Source: Rhipicephalus microplus (lineage: Eukaryota; Arthropoda; Arachnida; Ixodida; Ixodidae). Taken from it: 64,000 nucleotides of DNA. The translations under genes were made by a program, and so were the position numbers. Positions 41,831-64,000 of this stretch are shown piece by piece. The stretch spans positions 8,861,501 to 8,925,500 of the forward strand of contig NC_134704.1 of NCBI RefSeq assembly GCF_043290135.1. The letters are read 5' to 3'. Below the pieces are notes generated by a model. The model ran no database searches, had not been told where the DNA came from, and worked only from the letters and a program-made list of their open reading frames with translations. Every line of letters begins with the position of its first letter. Position 1 is the first letter of the stretch.

Positions 41831-42356
41831 ACCTTCATTATATTATTACCATTTACATTTGGGAAGCTTGGTTATATTAACCACGCGAAATCAACCAACA
41901 ATTCGTTGCCATTGCTTCTTTGGTAGTTCAACGCCCTCGTATCAATTCTGCTGCCATAGTTAGTGCAGTTCAACGAGGCTGCAAATACGCTTAAGGGGAG
42001 CACGTCGTATTTCCTTGAAGCGAAAGTGCATCGCAGACAACGTTGTACTACGAAGTGATTCTGTAGGCTGTTGCCAAGCGCGTGTCCTCTTATCTCCCAC
42101 TGGAACAACGATCGGTCCGTGCTCACAAGGCTATTGGTCACACTCGTCTCCTTGAACGTTATCTATGCAGTGTGTCCTAGAATAACCTTGCAGAGGACAC
42201 AGCACAAGCTCGAACAATCATATGCAGCCTTCGTACTTCGTCGAGCTTTGATGATGCATGGAGGGCATGGAGGAGGCGGTACCTAAAACTACCTCGGATC
42301 CCGCGAATAATTGCAATGCAGGCTGAATACTAAAATGGTAAAATAGGTCCGCTTCG

Positions 42357-42537
42357 TTTACAGTGGTTACGGTGCCAGGCTGCTAACCCGAACACGGCGT
42401 CTTCGATGGCGGTCACGTGAGCTACTGTGCAATGTCAGTGCACGTCAAGGAACACCAGATGGTCGAAGTTCCCGAAGCCTTCCACTACGGCGCCTCTCGT
42501 ACTCATATTGCGGGTTTGGCATATAAACGCCACATAT
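42357..42537 (+). repeat. Tick SINE, diverged
   Basis: The head, the middle AAGGAACACCAGATGGTCG and the tail CCACTACGGCGCCTCTCG are in order but heavily mutated. Confidence 0.75.
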
Positions 42538-43962
42538 TTTGCTATCCGAATTGGTCAGATATTTCATATCCAATGGTTCTACATTCAAGCGCGAAACATT
42601 TGTCGTTCAAAAGCTAGCCCTTTTTTTAATATTGACGCAACTTAGCGGTTAATTGTCTTAATTTTGTTTCAAACGGTTTCGACTGGTGAACAACTCCTCT
42701 GCGTCGGAGTTTGAGAGCAAAAACATTATATATATGTATCGCCCTACATCAGTGAGCCCAAAAGTTCTCTTTTGGGCAAAGCAAACATGTATCGTGATGC
42801 ACACTTTGAACACTCCACTCAGTATTGGTCCCTAATCTTGGTGTCTGCAGCAAAATTTAGAGCACTACCATGACCTTGCGATTTATTTGCCAATGGAATT
42901 TTCATTTACCCACACTCGTGTTCTAGTCAGAGGCCCTTTTTTCCTTCCTGTTATTGGGCATTTTATTCCCAGAAGTTCCCACTTCAACAAGCCATACCTC
43001 CGTCAGTATGACTATCTTATATCGCTGGGTTTCTGTTTTTTTTTGTTTCTAGAATCATGTCAACTGGAATAAGCCCCACATCATAAGGTAGCGACCAGTA
43101 ATAAAACAGTTGTTAATAAGCCCAGCTGCGCGAACTCGACATGTTCAAGCTGCTTAGAGAACAGCAGTTTCAGCCTCTCGATGGAGCTGCGCCTGTTGTG
43201 ACAGGTTCAACGAGTTTCGTCATCTATGATGAGCGGCTCTTCAGGCATCTAGCTGGCTTTTTTTTTCTTCACGATATTCAGGGCACTCTAGGTGTCGTAA
43301 CAGCCACTGGTCACAGTCGGCAGGAAAAAACATCACATTCTTCTGTCATCCGTCGTCTTAACACACGTGATTACTTGAAGCACATCATCTACCTATTTCA
43401 GTAAGTGCAAAATTGCGTTCTGATCGCCACGCGCTAAGCGAGTTCCTCGCTACAGTCTGGAGCAAGTGATACAGTAATAAAAAAAATTTCATCTGCATGA
43501 AAATGAGATTGAGGTCTGATGATTACTTATCGTAAAGCGATTATAAGGTACGATAGGTGATTATAAGATGACCACTTATCATATTTATGGGGTTCAATTG
43601 ACTGCCGCGGCAGAAATATGCCTGCTGGAGCTCCAAGGCCGAAATACGCAACAGCTACCACTTTGCTGCTTCAGCTTAGGAAAGACGGGGAGGATGGGGG
43701 GGGGGGGGGGCGGAAGGGCAACGATAAGCAAGAACCATATTCGTAATCATCTTTGCCAATTATAGGACAGAAAACGGGCCTTTCTTTCGCTTTAAGCATG
43801 CCAAGCCAAATATTCTACATAGCTTTGCGTAATATATTGCTACGGCACTTGCTAAATTTAGGAACCAGCCCATGGTTGCAATGACGTTCCCTGGCAAGAA
43901 ATGTCACCTTGATCTGTCAGGTGAGGAACAAAAACCTGTTGTGTGTCATTAGATTGGCTGAT

Positions 43963-44056
43963 TGATTGATTGATATGGAGGACTTAACGTCCCCAAACCA
44001 CCATATGTTTATGAGAGACGCCGTAGTGTATAGGGCTCCGGAAACTTCGACCACCA
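43963..44056 (-). repeat. Tick SINE, 3' fragment
   Basis: TTGATTGATTGATATGGAGG through AGAGACGCCGTAGTG and GGGCTCCGGAAACTTCGACC. It breaks off after CGACCACCA. Confidence 0.88.
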
Positions 44057-45327
44057 TGTGTGTGCCATTAGATCAGCCTTGTGCATACGCGCCTGTACGA
44101 TTGTCCAAACAAGAAAATGAATAGTCTGGGAAAATTAGTATAATGCTCCAAGGTTAGGATTTTAGCATCGCAAAGTGATACATATTGTGCGTTTTGTGTG
44201 ATACATACCAAACACTTACAAGTCGTTCATGTGAACGAAAGCCCATGTTAGTGGGCACCATTGCAGTGTTATTTTAGTCTGTAGCTAAACAGTATTGTTA
44301 AAACCTCCAAAATATGGCGATATTAATTTTGAAAGTGAAATAAACGAAAGTGACACAGATTTATTAAGCTGGAATATGAAGAAAGAAATTGAGGACGCCA
44401 TATCAAGATTGGGCGCAACACCTTCTCAGATGCCAGCCAGGGTTCGGTTCACGGCGCAGGCCTAAAGCTCGCTGCAAGGAGCCGAACGCTTGTACACGCA
44501 GCATTGGCCGTTGGCTCATAACAAACGGTGGTGACACAGACGTCACAATTTCTGTGAAACGAGCTCTTCAACTCTATTGTGTTAATACGCAACCTTTATG
44601 TGAACAGGTTACACGAGCGTGAACAAAGGCTTATATCGTTCTAAAAGCGAATGGACATCGGGTGTTTTTCTGATGATAAGACACCATTTGTCAATTCGGG
44701 CTCCAGCTGTCAGTCGCGTCCACGGACATTTCTTGAAGCGCTTTTCAGGCAGCTTATTGAACAAGTTTGCAATTCTCCTACGATATATTCACAATGTTTT
44801 CTATAACAAGAGGTCTCAATATGTGCACAGTCGGGCATGTTGACGCCGTATTCGGCTAAGTACAGCTTGCACCGAATAACATCAGAGTAATGCCATAGAA
44901 CTTCGAAAAACGTGCCGAATCTGCAACGTACGTGATTATACGGGTATTTTTTTCGTAAGTGCGATCATCCCTTCTATTAAAAACGTTTTCAGACTGTTGA
45001 AAAGCACTGCCTGTGTTCTCGCACGACAAAATTATTTTTAAAATTTTAAAAATCAGAATGCAATTTATATAGTTCTTTTTGTTCTGTGCTCATTTTTGCG
45101 CATTCAGGAATTTCCGCGCAGTGTCTGCGTACCTTCATCACCTGAAGCAACATGTCATAAGAACCCCCCCACCCTCCTCCCGGACAGTACTGGTTAAAGA
45201 AGCTGTCGCTGTATCACGAAACTACAAATGAAGACTTTCGTTCTCTGTTCACGTCAGATCTCGCACGCATACTATGGAGAGCCATCGACGCAATACAGTG
45301 TCAACGAGATTGAACGGAAATGTAAGG

Positions 45328-45334
45328 TATAAAA
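45328..45334 (+). promoter_or_regulatory. Candidate TATA box of the P450 gene
   Basis: TATAAAA lies 349 bp upstream of the proposed start codon. A start near 45360 would give a 5' untranslated region of about 320 bp. It is placed by sequence only. Confidence 0.4.
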
Positions 45335-45682
45335 GCAACGGCAATGTCGTGCAAGTATTTGCAACGATAGCGGTGGCCTCTTACACTGTTCGATAGGCTA
45401 GCACCCAACGTACATCCTGTTCTGTCGGCGCGGAGTGTTCTCTGTATTGCGCAAGCACTGGACAAGGTTGCATCGAGCGCTGTGTTTGCATTGGCTGCGT
45501 TCTATACGAGATCTGTACCGGTGGAAGCACAAAACACCCTCTCCCAGCGTTCTCACCAACACACGCGCGTCAATGACAAAAAGTCGCTGGCCCGCTGTGT
45601 CCTTGGTTCGTTTTCAACGAGTGTACACAGCAGCAAGTACTGTTCTTTGCAGGGCTACGCCTGCTCCGTATAGCCAACCACC

Positions 45683-62137
<16,455 letters not shown>

Positions 62138-63180
62138 GTGCGTACATTGCCAGGTTGTTGGCACTTTGCACCTTATCATAAGTGAAATCATGGGTCGCTG
62201 CCAGGGAAAGCGTCAACACACTGTTTCTTGGCAGCCATTTAAAAGACAAAAGTACCAAATGAACGTGGGGCTAAGTGCTGACGCAAATGCAAACGAAGAC
62301 ACAGGAAAAAAAGGAGAAAAGTGTTTCTTTGTCTCCTGCATGACCACGTATGGGGGCACGTGCATGCAGCGTCATCTTCCGTCGGCAACCGCGGTAATCT
62401 GCCGTAATCGAATGCGAAATAGGCGAACAAAATCATATCTCACAAAAAAGCTGGTTATCAAAAACGACAGCCGGTTAACTACAGCAGGGACTTATTTGAG
62501 CATTCTGGTAAAAATGCAGTGTCCCTCTGCAAAGCACGTGGCTTTACAGAGTGTTTGATATTTTACAATAGGTACCCATGTGCTTTTAATGGGTGGTACT
62601 CAATCGTTCTGATAAGCCACATGCTTCGTAGTTCAACACTGCAATTTTAATCTGAGTCGTTTTTGATAAAGAGCTTTTTTCAAAAGATCCGAATACTTTT
62701 TCGTCTATTTCCCACTCATTTGTGATAGGACGCCATGCTTACCACCTGGAGATGGCGCCTCCTACACAAGTCTCCAAATCCTGAAAACGCCTTCGTTAGA
62801 TGTTACGCTGCTTAATTTCCGTCGTGGGAGCATGCTGGTTCAGAACAGAGTCCTCCAATCACGCCTGTTGTGGAACTTCCTTCCTAACCGGATATGACCA
62901 TAGACAAATTTTATGACCATAGCGAAAAAACTTTCTCGCCACAGTCGCCTTTGCTTATATAGGCTGGGTGAGTTGCCACGGCAAGAATTCAAAGTAGCGC
63001 CTTCAAACAAAGTCGAAGCGTTCTGTGGCCGCAGTATCCTCTGCAACATCGCAAGTGTAACACTCCCTGCTCGTTGCATCTTGAGCACAGGAAGAAAATG
63101 TCAATGCGGAAGCCTTAGTTGCGTCATCAAACGCGAAAAGCGACCACCGGCGATGACAGTACTACTTAATCAAAAAAGTT

Positions 63181-63246
63181 ATGTGGTGACGTCACTATGA
63201 GGAATCATGACGTCACAGGTCATATATATTAGTGACGTCACCACAT
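63181..63246. repeat. Inverted repeat with three TGACGTCA sites
   Basis: ATGTGGTGACGTCACTA and TAGTGACGTCACCACAT are perfect 17 bp arms around a 32 nt loop that contains a third TGACGTCA. TTAATCAA and TTGATTAA further out extend the symmetry imperfectly. Confidence 0.95.
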
Positions 63247-63261
63247 ACATTGTCACTTGAT

Positions 63262-63480
63262 TAATATGGTTGATTGGGCGAGTTGGTGATACATGATTGT
63301 TTTGAAATGAGAGCGCACTACTAAGACGCGGGCATAAAGACAGTGACAAGCGCTTACCACAAATTGAAAATTTATTCGAAAAACTATTAAATATGTATTG
63401 ACAAACAGCGTCATGACACATACGATAAAACCAAATCACGGACACAAATAACAGAACCGATAAAATATCTATGTACGTCA
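63262..63480 (-). mobile_element. Penelope-like element 3' end (probable)
   Basis: Read on the minus strand, AATAAATTTTCAATTTG leads to CACCAACTCGCCCAATC, the terminal block also ending the GIY-YIG-bearing copy at 47745. No coding part is present. Confidence 0.5.
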
Positions 63481-63634
63481 GCCCCACCTTGCCAACGCCT
63501 CTGTACCTCAGAGTGATAATTCAAGCAGCATACATAGCGCGTGAGTACGTGACTTGCGTCAGTAAACTATATAGCTCTGTCCGATAAGGAGCTAGCATTT
63601 GTAAACAGTAGCAGACGTCATAGGAGTTAAGTAA

Positions 63635-63636
<2 letters not shown>

Positions 63637-63689
<53 letters not shown>
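63637..63689. repeat. (TA)n microsatellite
   Basis: About 26 uninterrupted TA units sit directly beside a foldback. Another TA run starts at 63984 and reaches the window end. Confidence 0.98.
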
Positions 63690-63692
<3 letters not shown>

Positions 63693-63693
<1 letters not shown>

Positions 63694-63928
63694 AGATCTA
63701 ACAGACAATAATGCCAAGGCATGTATAGGGGAAGTTATTAGGCCAATTATAATGTAAATGAGAAGAAAGAAAAGTGGGTGAAAAGATAACTTGCCCTGGG
63801 CAGGATCCGAACCTGCGACCCTCGAAAGAATTTATCTTTTCACCCACTTTTCTTTCTTCTCATTTACATTAGAATTGGCCTAATAACTTCCCCTATACCT
63901 TCCTTGGCATTATTGTCTGTTAGATCTC
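63693..63928. repeat. Foldback copy of the palindromic tRNA-derived repeat
   Basis: Arms 63693-63788 and 63833-63928 are each 96 nt and nearly complementary (GAGATCTAACAGACAATAAT against its complement). The 44 nt loop has the reverse-oriented B-box part GGATCCGAACCTGCGACC. Confidence 0.92.
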
Positions 63929-64000
63929 ATTAATATTGTGTAAAACACGAAAAACGAGCCCTTGAGTATACACTTGTTTCCCTTATATATATATATATAT

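Larger units (their letters stand above)
41391..45300. other. Intergenic sequence upstream of the P450 gene
   Basis: Three decayed SINE pieces (41685-41830, 42357-42537, 43963-44056) and a G run near 43700 are present. The 87-codon plus-strand frame at 43141-43404 and the segment at 44389-44622 show no known domain; the latter shares GAAACGAGCTCTT with 24622 and is probably repeat-derived. Confidence 0.5.
62138..64000 (+). other. P450 intron 5, continuing past the right edge
   Basis: It holds the CRE-like palindrome (63181-63246), a Penelope-like end (63262-63480), (TA)n runs at 63637-63689 and 63984-64000, and a 236 bp foldback (63693-63928). 62140-63150 shows nothing recognisable. Confidence 0.7.

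Noticed and set aside
43141..43404. 87-codon plus-strand frame
   Set aside because: No known domain; interrupted by T-run-driven Phe codons, so not supported.

Overview
The window is animal nuclear DNA, most probably from a hard tick (Ixodida, likely a metastriate such as Rhipicephalus). The reasons are split genes with kilobase introns and GT-AG junctions, many copies of a tRNA-derived SINE resembling the tick family I remember as Ruka (name not verified), and Ty3/gypsy, LINE, Penelope-like and hAT debris. It is not prokaryotic. Almost all short open frames are chance or repeat-derived.

Two cellular genes are present, both incomplete. On the minus strand (exons between 18554 and 1594) is a fibulin-1/2-like extracellular-matrix gene: two exons coding anaphylatoxin-like cysteine modules, a partial EGF exon and three calcium-binding EGF exons. 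Signal-peptide and C-terminal exons are outside or unseen. On the plus strand (45683 to past 62137) are the first five exons of a microsomal cytochrome P450 of the CYP2-like clan. They cover the membrane anchor, proline hinge and C-helix; the oxygen-binding helix, ExxR and haem-cysteine loop lie beyond the right edge. The splice phases I read agree across every junction of both genes, except that one fibulin intron needs a GC donor.

By region: 1-18.6 kb is the fibulin gene, with SINEs, a Penelope end, a long TGTA/TGTG array in one intron and a 1.1 kb GATA/GACA array filling most of another. 19.0-23.6 kb is a decayed gypsy-like LTR element that keeps gag and protease but no polymerase; its 3' LTR is split by a SINE. 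26.1-28.4 kb is a second gypsy pol fragment (minus strand) lying exactly between two halves of a SINE. 28.4-45.3 kb is gene-poor: LINE RNase H remnants, a 484 bp terminal-inverted-repeat element, SINEs, and a GGAC-minisatellite repeat also found at 12.2 kb and 51.2 kb. 45.3-64 kb is the P450 gene, whose introns hold a SINE with a 16 bp target duplication, a Penelope GIY-YIG fragment, a second GATA/GACA array, LINE pieces, a hAT MITE at the centre of a palindromic tRNA-derived repeat, and a palindrome carrying three TGACGTCA sites.

The two genes have no evident functional link; they are neighbours separated by about 27 kb of mobile-element debris. I found no convincing new biological system. 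The more unusual items are the foldback minisatellite family with an internal inversion, the SINE-pol-SINE chimera, the hAT insertion at a dyad centre, the CRE-like palindrome and the GC-AG fibulin intron.
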